Positions 29,701-43,400 are shown, counted from the stretch's first letter. The stretch is DNA of 64,000 nucleotides from Beaufortia kweichowensis (GCA_019155185.1 CM032816.1:2519418-2583417), one strand, 5' to 3'. Numbers and translations are program-made. Notes: generated by a model not told the origin, from the letters alone.

Positions 29701-32700
29701 TTCACGTATACATGTATGCTGGCTGCTTGTGTCTTATTATGAGATCTCGATGGCAGGCTGCACAAATATCATGAGGCTTGTTTGACTTTGGAGAAGGATG
29801 TGTGCTGGTTTTATTCTGCAGGATAAAGATCAGAAGTAAGCTGTAATCATGATTGATTTGAGAGAAAGAGAGCGAGTATAGCTCTGTTCTAACCCTTAGT
29901 GAGCTGCCTACTGATGTTTATAGCCTACATAGACAGCAACCTAACTGGAATGGGACCTTATAAGTGAATCATGTGGAATGCTCTATGTATGTAGACAGCA
30001 ACTGTAGACATTGCCTTGTTTTTCAAAGCTGTCATCAAAAAATATTCAAACAAATATTTTCATGAATCAAACCAATTTTCTCATCGTACTTCTCTGATTC
30101 AGGAATTAAGCCAAATATTATTTTTCAATTTTTCAGTATCGAATAAAACAATAGGCAGGTATAACACAACTTTTAAAAAGTATATTTGTGAATAAATTGG
30201 TAGATCATTGTGTAAATAACACTAAGGTTGTGGGTTGTAGGTTTCTAGGTTTAAAATGTAATAGATGTTTAACTCTGCTCCTAGATTTTTAAATGCAGCA
30301 GTTGCTGGCAACCTTTACAGTAAGATAGCACGGCAGGTGTGCATCAGAGATGAATCCTGGACCCCCATAACCTTCCCCAGGCCCTCCGTGAGGATAAACC
30401 AGAGCGGGTGAGCGACTAACAGGTGCTCTGCGTCTGTTGCTCTGTTCCTGTGTATTATTTAATAGCAGTCAGTGGGGAGATCATGTACTTTTAATATTTA
30501 ATCATATCTCTCTCCAGTGATATGACTATCTGTGATCTCACTGAGCCATCCACTTTCTCTGCCTGCCTCTCTCTTTTCCTCTACTGATCTCTGTCTCGCT
30601 GTCTCTCTCTCAGTTTCCCACCTCTAATTCTCCGCGTGTTTCCGCTGGTCGGCTCGTGTTACCGGCTGTTTCCTCGTATTCGTAAAAGCATCAGAATCAC
30701 CATCCAGCCTGAGAGAGAGAGCTCACACACACTCTCGCTCAATGCAGGAGTCAGCAATGTTAACGGCGTGTGTGTGTGGCACTGATTTATTAGCTGTGGG
30801 TGATTCGAGATGTGGGTGTGTGTGTGTGTTGAGAGAGCACATGAGGACAGGTGCGCACTGTACTTTTTTGCTACAGTTTTGCTGAGGCAAATTTTGCATA
30901 TTGTGAAAGATTGCTTTTGTTGAAAGGCAAAAGATGCTTATTGATGGTGGATTAATTTGCTTTGCAATGAATCTTGGTGTACAACATAAAGTTTAAACAG
31001 AAGTGTGACTACTTCTGTGATGGCCATGTGCATATATTCTGTGAAGGAAATGACATTCGGAACATTTTCTCTGAAAAAATAATACTGTGTCATGAATACA
31101 AATAAATGAAATGTAATTAAAATATGTCTTCACACACTTTTTACATTATTTTAATAAAATTGCATAATTTTATGTCGCTAAAATATGCACTCAAATACTC
31201 AATGTAATTGAGTATACACATGAAAATGCACTGCCTACATTATTTCACTTTTAGATTTTTTTTTAGTCTTTTTTAAGACTCATTTTATGTATTTTAAAAA
31301 AAAAATTATTATTGTTTTTGTTTATGTTTATTGTTATGAAATTAGTCAAATATTTCATCTTGAGTCTTATACCTGTCCATTAATTTTTAGTTGAAATTAA
31401 AGATAATGAAATTAAATATTAAAGATAATAGGGAAATAACATAGGTGTTCCTCCTGAGGAACGGTGACAGTTAACAGGTTAAGAAACTCATGAATATGAA
31501 TATGTGTGTGCATTGAGCGAGCGAGAGAGAGAATGTATATTGTACAATCTGACATAAAAGAAGCTTGATGCTGCCCAGCCTGGCTTGGCTTTTACCCAAC
31601 ATCCCGCTGCGCTTACATCGTACAATCTGACAAGCAACAATCGTAAAGTCCAAAAAAAAATTACAGTGTGTGGCCAGCTTATAGGAAGGCGTATGGGCAC
31701 GAGGGCCTGTAAATATTAGTGACAGCATCTCTCCACTGGCTTATAAAACTGCATATGAACACAGTCAGAACACACAAGCTGTAGAGTATAATCTGGTGGA
31801 GTACAGCATGTGTTTTTGTGTAAAAAGAGATAATTTGTGTTATAATTCTTTATTAGCTGTGAAAGTTTGTCAGGGGTCATTTTGTACGCATATACATCTT
31901 AATGAAGGTGGGTGGTATTATGGTCTATCTTAAAAGGTCACGAAATACCTGCATATGAATATTCAGACGGCACGATTTATCAATATTTGCTGATTTTGCC
32001 AGCACTTAACTGGACAAGATAGATCAGAAAAGTATGTGCAGTTGTGTAGTAAAAACAAATGACTCCTCATGAACTATAAGTGCAAAAATGAGATGTTAAA
32101 TAATGAATGCAGGGTTCATTAGGAAACAGTCGTGATATAATAACAATAACAAGGTCAATAAGAGACTTAGGAATACCGTAAGCTACAGGAGACAGCATTG
32201 GTTGAAAAGACATGCCATGCAAAGTCTTCAGTTATATTTACAGTATAGCGTGGCCTTAAGTGCCTCATTGATTTTATAAAACGCATATAGTACATTATTA
32301 ATGTCTGTGCAAAGCCAAAAAAGGACACAAAATGTCACTAAAACATCTTCATGGGTGCTGGATTTCTTTTGCATCATAGCTGTTACTATAATGTTTATTT
32401 CAACACGATTCAAACACTGGATTTACTTAATCAGCATTTAAGAACAGAAACTATTCGTTCCATATGTCCCATTGGCGATTGTAATACACCTAATGTAATA
32501 AATCACAAAGAAGTTAGATTTATTCCGAATTTACCGAGTAAAGTTCACTTTCTCTGTCTGACAAAAGGTTTTAACTCTGTGGCACATGTTTGGCAAGAAA
32601 CACTTGCAGTACTTTTTTTCTGTCTGAGGTTTTGCTGCTTACTGAATATAAGTTTATCTGTTTTATCACAAGCTTGACGTTAAAAGTTAACATGAATACA

Positions 32701-33657
32701 TGAACACTTTTGCTGGTAGAACGATTTCAACATAACTGTAAGTTTGAGGGTTATTATACCATTCTGACTTCTTGCATTAAATAGTGAGTGTGTTACGGGG
32801 GATTTATAGACAGTAATCTCAGACCACTCGTACTGCACTGTACTGTACACCATATACACCATACACCTCCTCTTTACTGTAAAGACTGTTTTGTCTTCAC
32901 TGTTTATAGGAATCTAATGATTATTTGAAAGAAAAAATGATTAACTTTTTGCTGATGTGTAAAACGGAGGCCTGCGTTTGTTGCAGTTTTGTTGTTACTC
33001 TTGAGAGTGATCTTGCAGAAAGACACACACAAGCTGAGGCCCAGATGTGTTTATCTTTGTGTTTGAGGTTTAGCTGTTTCAGCTTTAGCTAAGTGTGTGT
33101 GTGTGTTGTGTTTGCTGAGAGAGTTTTTTAGATGAAAACCCTTTATCTCTCCCTTGTCATTGTTAACCCTGCAGAAAGAATATACATATTTTGCTGTACG
33201 TCTAGACTTTCTTATAAAACATTTTATTGAATGTAGATTAGTCGAAAAAAAGGAAAGTTAATTGTGCAAAATTGATTATCTGAAAACAGACAATTAACTT
33301 TAGTAAAATGAGGCCTATTTATCCTGAAAATGAGAGTTTAATTATATCAATACACTCATGAATTATCTGCTCACTGTGGCTGTATATTCAAGTACATTAT
33401 TGGCTGTGGAACGAGACGGCTTGTACTGTAAACAATAAAGCTTCATAAATTAATATGCTTAGCAGCTATAAATAGTGTTTGTGTTGGATGCATGTGTAGG
33501 AAAGACTGTAGCATATGTAATTACTGTATGGTACATGCAGTTAATCCTATACACCGCTCGCTACTGTCCATCTGTCAGCCACACGAGTCCGCCGTATTTC
33601 ATGATGCTGTGGAGGAATTCTGGGAGATTTTTTTAAGGTGGGACAATGATTTAGGCC
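26721..33657. other. Non-coding sequence, no gene seen
   Basis: Nearly 7 kb without a supported exon. Segments at 28120-28330, 29440-29700 and 30300-30700 are less AT-rich and repeat-free and may include regulatory sequence. A second perfect CTATAAATAG (MEF2-type) site lies at 33466-33475. The short frames scattered here have no splice support and no recognisable protein motifs. Confidence 0.45.
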
Positions 33658-34470
33658 TTAAAGGAACAGTTTGCCCAATAATAAAAATGTTTTTTTTTTT
33701 TTCTCACCTCTTTGTCAGTCCAAATCTTTTTTAAGAATTTGCTTTTTTTGTGAAAAACAAAAGAAGATGTTTGGAAATATATTCTTGCATTTCCACACAA
33801 TGAGTGTAAATGGAGACTGCAGCCATTAAGCGATTAAAATGACTACTAAATGTACTATTAAAGTATTAGTAATCTAGTTTATTTTTACTTGCATTATTTG
33901 ACATGTTTTCTGAAATAATTTCAAAAAGAAAATGATTTACCTTAGAATGTCCAAGCTTTTCTTTTCTGTACAATGAAAGTAAATAGAGACTAGAGCCAAC
34001 AGGCTACTAAAGGGACACAGAAGCACTAATTAGAAATGTAGTTTATTTGATTTGTGCATTATTTTACAAGTTTTCTAAAATAATAATTTGAAAAATGAAA
34101 AAAAAAACTAATTTTGCTATTTACCACAGAATTGCCATGCTTCTCTTTTCTGTACAGTGAAAGTGAATGGTGATTATTGGCTACCAAACTTGTTAGTAAA
34201 AACAAATAACACATTTTTTTGTCACACATTGCATATAGCTTCAATCGGCTTGATCTACAGCACACATCATGTATGGTCTGCTTTTATTATGCTTTTATGT
34301 TGCTTTTTGACAGTACCTGATTTTTGTCCAGTTTCATTGTATGAAAGAGAACAGCATGGACATTCTGCTAAACAACACAAAATATTAACAGTGATTAAAT
34401 TACGGCACAATTATTATTTTTGGACAATTTATCCACTCAACAGGTTAAGCCATACATCTCAGCTCTTTAA
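33658..34470. mobile_element. Composite Angel-like element with internal tandem units
   Basis: Starts TTAAAGGAACAGTTTGCCC, an Angel-type end, and passes AACAAAAGAAGATGTTTGG. It then carries tandem modules with the shared core TTTTCTGTACA(A/G)TGAAAGT(A/G)AAT at 33960-33985 and 34145-34170, each preceded by a T-rich part (TTTTCTRAAATAAT). A third related core, AATGAGTGTAAATGGAGACT, is at 33800-33820. Further right, GTATGAAAGAGAACAGCATG with GACATTCTGC is another module of these elements. Open frames running through it are not genes. Confidence 0.5.
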
Positions 34471-37400
34471 ACTTAACTTGAAAAGCTTCTGTATATTAAC
34501 ATTCCTTATGCTGATTACACAATTTGAGAACCAAGAGTATGTGATGTTATTACTGTCAAACCTTACACAATGTGTCCTTTATTATTATAGTATCAAATAA
34601 CATTAGTAAGCTTTTTAGCTGAACAATTTATCCAATGCCACTGCCTGAAGTAACCTTACAAAACATCAGAAAGGCTTTTTTGTTCAAGGGCACAGTGTTT
34701 ATGTAGTTCATTATCAACTTTTAAGGGGTTTAAAATACAAGCTTTCCATTACCTACATAGATTTAAAGTCACAGACACAGTTACCTTCATCTTTTCACCA
34801 CATGTGACTACAATCAAAGCAGCTCACGTCACGATCGGTCACATGAGAGTAATGGCCGTGTCATACTACCAGGAAGAGTTGTGACTGATAGCTGTTCATT
34901 AACAATGCTGTTGAGATCCTATCAGAGCCAATCTGTCATTCAAACAGAGATTACACCGAGCGTGTCTCATGTCACACTGACAGCTCTTAGAGTTTTACAC
35001 ATTTATGCTGTATTGGTTAGATACATGACGTATTCGTTAAAGCTGCAAGCTGTAACTTCATTCGGTTATTTTTTTAAATCAGGTTTTCAGCAAGTGCATA
35101 AAAACAGTGTTGAATGCTGTCTCTTTATCTTACCATAATTCACAACAGTGAAGCTATAATAATGATTTATAATTTGAGCTTTCGGGTACGGTTTCGCACT
35201 GACTGAAATGTCAGTTGGATGATATTTGACCTCTGTATGCAATTTTATGTTTCAAGCAGAAATGACAATAGAGAACCAAAAGTTACGCATTCATGAAGTA
35301 TTCTTCAACAAATTCAATTAAACATAATGAGCTTAAACTCGCTAGTGTAGCATAATGTAATGTGAACTACTTTAAATCAAGATAACAGCAATGTTACAGC
35401 AATGTTACAGCAATGTTACGTAATGTAATATCGGTAATGTGACAAAGCGTAGCATGATGTAAAGTGCAACATTTTGTCAGATCACCTCACAGTTGTGTTT
35501 CATGTGGTAATATATAATAAACTTAAACCTGAAATTATTATTATTTATACATTTTATGAAGATCAGATAAGTTAGAAATAACTCATAAGTCACATAAAGC
35601 TAACAAAATGTAAAATGACATCACAGAATGTAATGTAACATACTGTAACATGATTTGACGTGACACTGCAACATAACATAATGCATTGCAATGTAAGATA
35701 ACACATGGACACTATCTGGCCCTGCCCTGAGCAGAGAGAATCACAGCATTTAATGGAGACAGAAGATGTGAGAAAAGACTGATTAAATAATGTGCTTGCA
35801 AAACACGGTACAGAAACAAAAAGATTGGAATAGATTGTCTTGTATTGTTGCTTATCTTCATGCTGAAGGCCTATCAGTGTGATAAAAGACGTCAGTCTCC
35901 GGGAAACTTGAGTGGAATTTATGAGATACTGTTACGACAAGTGATGGCCACATTTCTATAGACAACATCAATCATAAAGTTAGTCATTGTCACGGGACTT
36001 TCCTCATTATATAAAGTGATTTAACAAACTACTGAACAAGTAAAAACTGGAGTGATACATTTGTTGTAATATTCCAGATAATGCAAATGTAGCTATGGTG
36101 TGCAGTATCTGTACCTTTTTTGTTTTTTATTTAGAAATTTACTCATTTGACTTTTTTCGTACCATGACCCCTCTCTCTCAATAGAATTGTATTATAGCAC
36201 AGGTAATTAAAATCATGTAAATGTGCATATGTAATTATACCTAATTTGGATTAATGTAATGTAAGTGTACAGTATATAATGGTATTATGGTATTTTAGGT
36301 TTTTTTTTACATGATATTGTGCCATGTTTTATAGACATGTACCATAGCAATTCAATGCAAGGGTCAACGTATATGTGACCGCATCATGAAGCCAAATCCC
36401 CATACAGTACATGAAAGCAGATGTCAGTAAAATGAAGCGTTTATATTTGAGGATCTGACAGTCGGTCAGTGGCGGCTCATTTGTGATCAGTGTGTGATAT
36501 CACAGTAATCAGTTAATCCAGCCACACATGATCACATTATGTTCGGTGAGCGGACACGCGGCTCTGTCTTCCTTCAGGAACGCCGGCCGCTGCTGTTAAT
36601 GGCTTTTTAAATGTCACGGAATGTCATGGAATGATGAAAGGAGAATCGGTTATCCCAGGTCGAAGTGATCATCTCCTCTCTTCTCTTTCCTTCGCTCGTG
36701 TTTCCTCTTCCTGTCTCTCTCTCGGTCTCACTGAAGGACTTCAGCACGCGGCCGCGGCAACTTTCACCGACGCTGATGTCAGCATGATTTATACAGCAAA
36801 CACACACACACACAACAATAGAGGAGAGCGGGTGGGAGTTCATACACTAGTACACCAGCAGTGTGTGTGTGAGAGTGATTTATTGTTTGCGTTTGCTTCT
36901 TGTACTGATTTTTTACATCTTTTTCATACGTTTTCTCATTCACTATTTTCTTGTTACTTTGTTCCATTTCGACTTTTTTACTACTTCCTTTTTCCCTTTC
37001 CGACCCATCACCTCTCCTTTTTTATTCCTTTAACGGTTCAGTACAAATTCAGTATTCATAACCTTTTTTTCTCAAGCATGTCTCTCGGTGTCCTTCAGCC
37101 AAGTGGTTACTCATAATTCCATGATTTTGCAATCTATAATTTATAATATTATTCATAACTCTTTATATTCACATGTAAGGCGTAAAAAAAGTGATGAATT
37201 CCTGAGCATGCAATTATAATCGCACATAAAATGGGAGAAGGAGAGTAATCCAGACTTCATAGTGTTTTATACATACTAAATTATGCTGTTATAATCCAGA
37301 TTACATTTACTATGTGCTCCCATTATAACCTTTTATTTAACTTCTATATTAAACTGAACATTATGTTTTATTGGTGTATAAAATAAATCAATTTTTCAGT

Positions 37401-37904
37401 TTTGATTTTTGAAATTTGCCGAGCAACACCTCAGGCTTATCCATCGCTAAACTAACACGCACAGACGCATTCAGACTCAAAAATAAATGTGGCATACTTG
37501 ATCAGCAGATGTATATAGGTTTAGGTTGTAAAATTTCAAAACAGAAATTAGCCAAATTAATTAACAAAGCTAAAAAATACTTTTATTTTCAAGTTTGAAT
37601 TACATACAATAAAAATATATAAGACAAATTGTAATAATCTTTGTACTCTAAGCATCTCTCATAACATCATGGCAAAACTGACTGAAACCCCACAATGAAT
37701 CTAAGTGATTTAAAAAATCAATGAGCTCTGAAATTTAAAGGAAACTAGTAAAACTACTTCCATTAAAGTATAGTATGTTACCATTAGCACAACCAAAGAT
37801 ATTTTCAGCAGCTTTCTAACAGGATTGACTGTGAAGCGTGTGTTTGCTGTGACTGTGGCAATAGCAGGTGTTCTGCTGAACTTCCTCATGTACATTGACA
37901 CACA
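34471..37904. other. Non-coding sequence, no gene seen
   Basis: No supported exon. 36470-36620 is GC-richer, with GATCAGTGTGTGATATCACAG and CCGGCCGCTGCTG, and could be regulatory. 36640-36740 is a C/T-rich stretch with short CTCT runs. The frames here lack protein motifs. Confidence 0.45.
35340..35705. repeat. Degenerate minisatellite-like region with three perfect 11-bp units
   Basis: ACAGCAATGTT is repeated three times head to tail at 35385-35417. The surrounding 350 bp is full of related words (TAATGTAATGTGAAC, CGTAATGTAATATCGG, GAATGTAATGTAACATAC, CATAACATAATGC), as if an older tandem array had decayed. Confidence 0.7.
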
Positions 37905-38130
37905 CACAGTGACACACACACACTTAATGGGCCTTTTTTTAATTAGAGCCACAGGGGAGGGCCGGGGTCACGGACATACTGCTGCCCATGACTGTCATTA
38001 TACAGGCCCTTAAAGCTCATGCTAATTGCTGAAGATGATTTAATTAATAATGCAACAATACCTGCTGCTTATCAGCCAATCAGCCAAGCGTTGATAATGT
38101 CAAATGCTTTGATAAAAATATATGACATTC
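37905..38130. promoter_or_regulatory. Candidate developmental enhancer
   Basis: Dense, repeat-free cluster: TTTAATTAGAGCC (TAATTA at 37940-37945), GCTAATTGCTGAAGATG, TTTAATTAATAATGC, TTATCAGCCAATCAGCC (GATA- plus CCAAT-type) and CAAATGCTTTGATAAAA (TCF/LEF-like). The TGCTGA in GCTAATTGCTGAAG resembles half of a Maf recognition element. This is one of the best candidates for a conserved non-coding element in the left half. Conservation is untested. Confidence 0.4.
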
Positions 38131-38474
38131 TTAAAACACACATTTTAGACATTTAACATGACTATTTAATGCTGTTAAATAATTGTTCTCACAATCATGG
38201 TAAAAGTCTTAACCACCTACATTGTGGGGACTGGACATTGGATTTTTTAATTATATCAAATGATGTTAATTTGAAAAATGCTTTTACAGTATAGACGTTT
38301 TTACAGTATAAAAGTCATTAGGTCTATGGTCCCCATTAAACATGGAAACCCAATATGTGTGTGTGTCTCACATTCACCTGGCTGTCAGCAGGCTGTTACT
38401 GTAGACATTTTTTGGAAGTAATTAGCCCTACATTAGTTATGTCAGCTGGTCTGGACAGTCCTGGCAACACTGAC

Positions 38475-38508
<34 letters not shown>

Positions 38509-39789
38509 TCCTGGTTCAATCAATCTGCTGAAATCAAACCCATCAGGTCACCTTTATCATTCAGGGCATGTGTGTGTGAGAGGAACATGAAACTAAAGTC
38601 GCCACCATGAAATGCTCAGCTATTTTTGGCTCATCCATACGTTAACACATTTGTAAAAAATGCCGAGTTTCCACGGCGTGAAATTTTGCTGATGTGCCAT
38701 CAGTCAGAAGTCGATATCATTGTTAGTTTCCATATGCAGTCATCAAAAAAGCCAGTGCTTCATAAAATACAGTTCGTAACTCAAAGGAGAGAGCAAAATG
38801 ATATTGCGCATTATTGCAAAGCATTTCAATGCTGCAGTCAATAATTCCAGAACATATTTTCCGCGTATACGTCAATTCCATGCAAATGTCAGAGAAGTTT
38901 TTTACAAATGGTTTTCATTATACTGATAGCTCAGATGTCGACATTTGGTGGTTTAAATACTCACATGATGTCTCTCTCAAATGTTTAAAAGCATTTGTTT
39001 ATGTTTACAGCATGATTTTTCATAGTCAGGAAAAGTGCTGTTTTCAGAATGGTCACATCCATAACAGTCATATTCCTCATAAATGTATCCATCACTCCGT
39101 TTGGCAATACAAAGGACAAGTCGTATAGAGAATGTTTAACAGTTACTATCACATGCATTTCTGTCTCTCATTCTGTCTGTAAAACATCCCATTCTCCAAA
39201 CAACCCAAGCTTTTTTATATTAATCTCAAAGATGCAGAATCCAGAACATAAAGGCTCTGTTTGAAGTTAAAAGCCAGGTTACTTTAATCAAATGCAATAA
39301 ATGCAAACGCCAGTTGTGATATTTGACCATATGAAATGCGTCTCTTTGCTTTCCAAAGAGTCTGAATGCATTCCAGCATTTTAAGAGCGAGGTGGCCGGC
39401 CAATATTCATTTTAGCTAGTGACTGCACATTAGCAAATTCATCTGAGAAATATATAACAGATCCAAGAGTAATGATGATGACTAATCTATAACATCATAA
39501 ATCCAGCATTGTCAACCTGTCCCTTTTTCATAAGGGAGATTAAATTATTGTTGTGTCGAGGTGAGGTAATTTATTAAAAAGTGCCATTATGCTTATTTAC
39601 AAGCCAACTTCTGGTCTTATGCCAGTAATACCATTAACTGCACTGTTGAGACCCATTATGCAATAAAATACACAATAGTAATTGTAAGATAACAAAGGCA
39701 GAGATTTTTTTCTGTTTTTTTGAATGATTATTATGTTTGCAAGGGTTATTATGTTCTTTCAAAGCGCTATAAATCCTGCGGCGGTGTAA
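38131..39789. other. Non-coding sequence with a short CT microsatellite, no gene seen
   Basis: A 34-bp imperfect CT run lies at 38475-38508. The remainder is AT-rich, without a supported exon or recognisable element. Confidence 0.5.
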
Positions 39790-40260
39790 ATCATGGAGCT
39801 CGGAGGACTTGCTGAGCATAGGAACTTTCTACAGGGTGGCGGACATTACATGTATTGTGTCCAACCGTTTTCTTTGTGCAGATTTCACAGACACGTTTAT
39901 AACGTCTCTGACGTCCAATTCTGCGTTTGGAGTTTGGTCACTCCCGACTGTCCCAGCGACCCGTGCGCTACTCCAGATAATCGCTCTTTGAGTTTGCTGC
40001 CAAATGTCAATACAATGCAAACAGGACAACACTAAAAATGTTGCCCAGCTTAGCAATCACGCTCACTGTGGTCGTACTCCACTCTGTTTGATGTGATAAT
40101 TAAAAACGAAAGCCAAATATTGATGCAGAGATTAGCTCGAGTCATATTTGCCCAGGGATTATGGGGAATTAGATTATCTCATGTAGAAGATCTCCCCGCC
40201 GTAATCGTCTCCGCCTTCGACAAACCCACCACTGTGTTTAATGATTTTTCTCTTTTGCAT
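39790..40260. promoter_or_regulatory. Enhancer-like block (long, GC-balanced)
   Basis: About 470 bp without repeats and richer in CpG than its surroundings, including AACGTCTCTGACGTCC, GATAATCGC, GTGATAATTAAAAACG and GGGATTATGGGGAATTAGATTA (OTX/paired-class TAATCC/GGATTA-type and homeodomain sites). Both strands have open stretches of about 75-80 codons here, but none has splice support or family motifs, so I treat them as chance. Confidence 0.28.
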
Positions 40261-40437
40261 TATACAATTCTCTTTTGCCTTTATTTTCTGCAATTTCAAG
40301 CATACATGTTTTTTTCTGTTTCAGAATGCACATCACAATTACTGTGTCAGATGAACATTTCAAGTGAGCTCAAATTCAAACAATGTTTATTTATGTTTCT
40401 ATTTCGTATATTGTAAACAAACACTTGCAATGTAAGA

Positions 40438-40484
40438 GCTAACATGTAATTACATGTAACTAACATGTAATTACATGTAATTAC
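40438..40484. repeat. Palindromic tandem repeat of ACATGTAATTACATGT
   Basis: ACATGTAATTACATGT is itself a perfect 16-bp palindrome. It occurs twice, the copies joined by AACTA, and continues into TAATTACT. The run can form hairpins on either strand. Confidence 0.8.
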
Positions 40485-43400
40485 TATTAAGTTATATGCA
40501 ATTTTAGCTGTGTTGGAATAATATCATGTTTATTATTATCATGTAACATACCAGAATGAAGAATAAATAATAACATTAATAATACTGAACTTCATTTAGT
40601 ATATACTTTTTCTTTATGCATACTATAAAATACCCAGATGACCAACTATACTTATTTAAATACGTTATATTTACTATAACGTGCAGTATATATAAGAGTG
40701 CACTGCATGGAGTACTGTATCCCACAGTGCAATGCGCTTGACTTGACCTTTTACTGTATTTACAATGTGATGAATGAACCTATGTAACCAACGATTTCCT
40801 AATCTATATTATATACAGTACAGTGTAGTGTATTCAGTATTACAGTAGTGTAACAGTATTCAGTATTCTCCGGCTCGCAGCCTTCGTCAAAGTGTGTTTG
40901 TGAAGTATTTGTTAACTTGATCTTGCCATAGTATCTGAAGATCTGGCAGCTGTGCTACAAGCAGATCAGATGCTTGAGCCGCATACACATGGTTCCCGTG
41001 GGTAGCGGCGTTGAGATCCGAGGGTCCCTCGGAGGGATTGAGGCCTGTAAACGGCACTTTCACTTAGTCGGGAGAGTGAGAGAGAGTGTGTGAGTGGAAA
41101 TGCAGCTGGAAGACACCATTAGGAGGAACTGGGCGGCATTTGAATAAATCGAGTCATTAGGTAGCCGTTTGTGTGAGTTCCGCCACCACCTGACAATCCT
41201 GTCGTGTACGCTCTCGTTTTTTCTCTCGTCTCCTGTACGAAGTCGAGCAGATTGGCTCGTTTGCATTCCCCAGCATAGCAGACGCTCAGAAAGACCCCCA
41301 CCTCCCCTTTCTCTCTCTCTCTTTTGCTCTGTCCGTCCCTCCTGCAGTTCGATAGAGCCACGCAAACCTGTTTCCTGAAACGTTCGCCTTCTGGAGAGAC
41401 AGATTCATCTCTCCACGCCTGCCTGTTCCTCCGTCTCTCATTTTTCATTTTTTATTTATCACATATGGCTCCGAAATTCATCAACATATGGATCCTATTG
41501 TTTGTTGCCCAGGCGAACCTACTGTTATAGACAATAGCTGATGAGTTTGTTTGAACCTTGCGAGATTCGTCATGGCTGTTACGGTTTATTTGCCGAGCGT
41601 AACGGGCTACACGCGAATGCGCGAGAACCTCGCGTTGCGTTGACGGAGAGGGTTCTGTATGTTTGGAACACAACTTGCAAAAATGCTGATGTCCACTGTT
41701 TGTATCTACATTAATTTAAGCGCAGCGTCAACAGAATGATCATACGACTTATTAATGGAATATGTTCGGGATGAATTATACATCAAAAGACTGGGGGGTG
41801 GGCTGGAAATGACCAGTAAGCTAAGGATGAAGAGAAGTTAAATATGTAGCATAGGTGGATGCATCATTCATGGACTTCATTAAATATGTAGTGATTAAAG
41901 TCAACATTAAAGTCAACACTGTTTACTTTCTTGATACGCGTCTTATCCTGGTCTCATTGTAAAAGATCAGTGCTCGCTATACCCGAGAACAAACTGTTTG
42001 ACTTTGTTATCTTTAATAAAAATTTAATAACTTTTTCAGACTCTGAAATAACTTTCCGTCAGTTAACTTTTCAGCCACTCTCTTAGCTTCGTTCTGGTAT
42101 GTTACGCCCACTTTTTAATTAATCCAATTAATTCCTGATATAAAACCAGCTCCTACATCAGACGACGGAAGCAAAATGTGATGTTTTAATGCACCGAGTT
42201 GCTGCACTGCTACAGGTTACTGAACTCTATTACCCGGCAGACCTTTAGCTAGCCACTTTACTATGATTTGTTTCACTTTATGCATTTACATAAGATGTAG
42301 GGACGTAAAAACGAAGATGAATGATTCACAGTCATAAAAGTGCTAATCTCCAGTAAGGACTGATTCCAGAAACGTATCCTGTCACAGCTGTTTTTGTTTT
42401 GTATTAGACGTTGTAAATAGCATTGTCGGTAAAGCTAATTTTTTAGTTTGGTGCTTGTTTGGGTTGTTTTCTTCAGTTAAGGGCTCCCGCTGAGGGGCTA
42501 TAGCACTTCAAAGGCGAGTTTTCTGAGCATGGTGTACGCCTCAAGACCAAATACAAACGAGGAGTATTTACCGCTCGAATATATTCACGGACATCATTAA
42601 ATAATTTTAAAAACAGCAGAGAGCGAGAGGGATGAAGGCCGTCCAATACAGGCTTATAAATAAACCAAGAGTGGGATTTTTGTGAGTGAAAGAATGGTTA
42701 AGCTATATTGTCGCATGCAACACATTCGTTTGTGTTCTTTCATAACACACCGAAATGAAAATTGTGTCTTCATTTACTTAAGTTAGTTTTGCAGGTGAAG
42801 ATAACGTTTATGATAAATAATGCTACAGTAATATGTATTCATTAGCACATGTTGTGTACAGATGTTGTGTATTTGTGTAAGACAACTAGAACGACTAGAT
42901 TCTTAATACCTTAAACGCATTTAGTCAGTTATTACTTGAATGTAGTTGTTCAGTTGTGTAACACATATATCAGAGAGTTGTCTGCGTCTTTTTGGGCCAC
43001 AAGCGTTTGCGTTCATGCTGTACAGTCTCGGTTGTTCTCAGGTGTGTGTGTGAGTGACCTTGGAGTGGCAGTGCTTAAACAGTGTGTCAGCGAGTGTGTT
43101 GAAGCGTGTCTGTGCCGATTATGAATGTTTCATTACTGCCACCTCAGCCTTTAGCTGTGAGCTTTCCACTAAAGCACACTGACAAATCCTCTTTCTTCTT
43201 TTACCTCCTTTCTCTCTCTCTCTCTCTCTCCGATGGCCGCCTGCTTCTACTCTCCACACTCCCTCAATTTCTGGTACTCTCGGTTTTGCTTTCCGCAGTT
43301 TTTTCTCCCCAGTTCTTTCTCTGATGAATCTCCAGACAGGAGGGAATAATTGTTCTTGGGGGCGAGCGCTCGTTTTTCTTTTTGTTTGAAAGGCGTGACA

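Noticed and set aside
34157..34600. 147-codon plus-strand open frame.
   Set aside because: It runs through Angel-like repeat modules and AT-rich sequence, with no protein motif and no splice context.
36631..37116. 161-codon plus-strand open frame rich in Ser, Phe and Leu.
   Set aside because: C/T-rich composition explains it. No family motif, no conserved-looking start and no splice sites.
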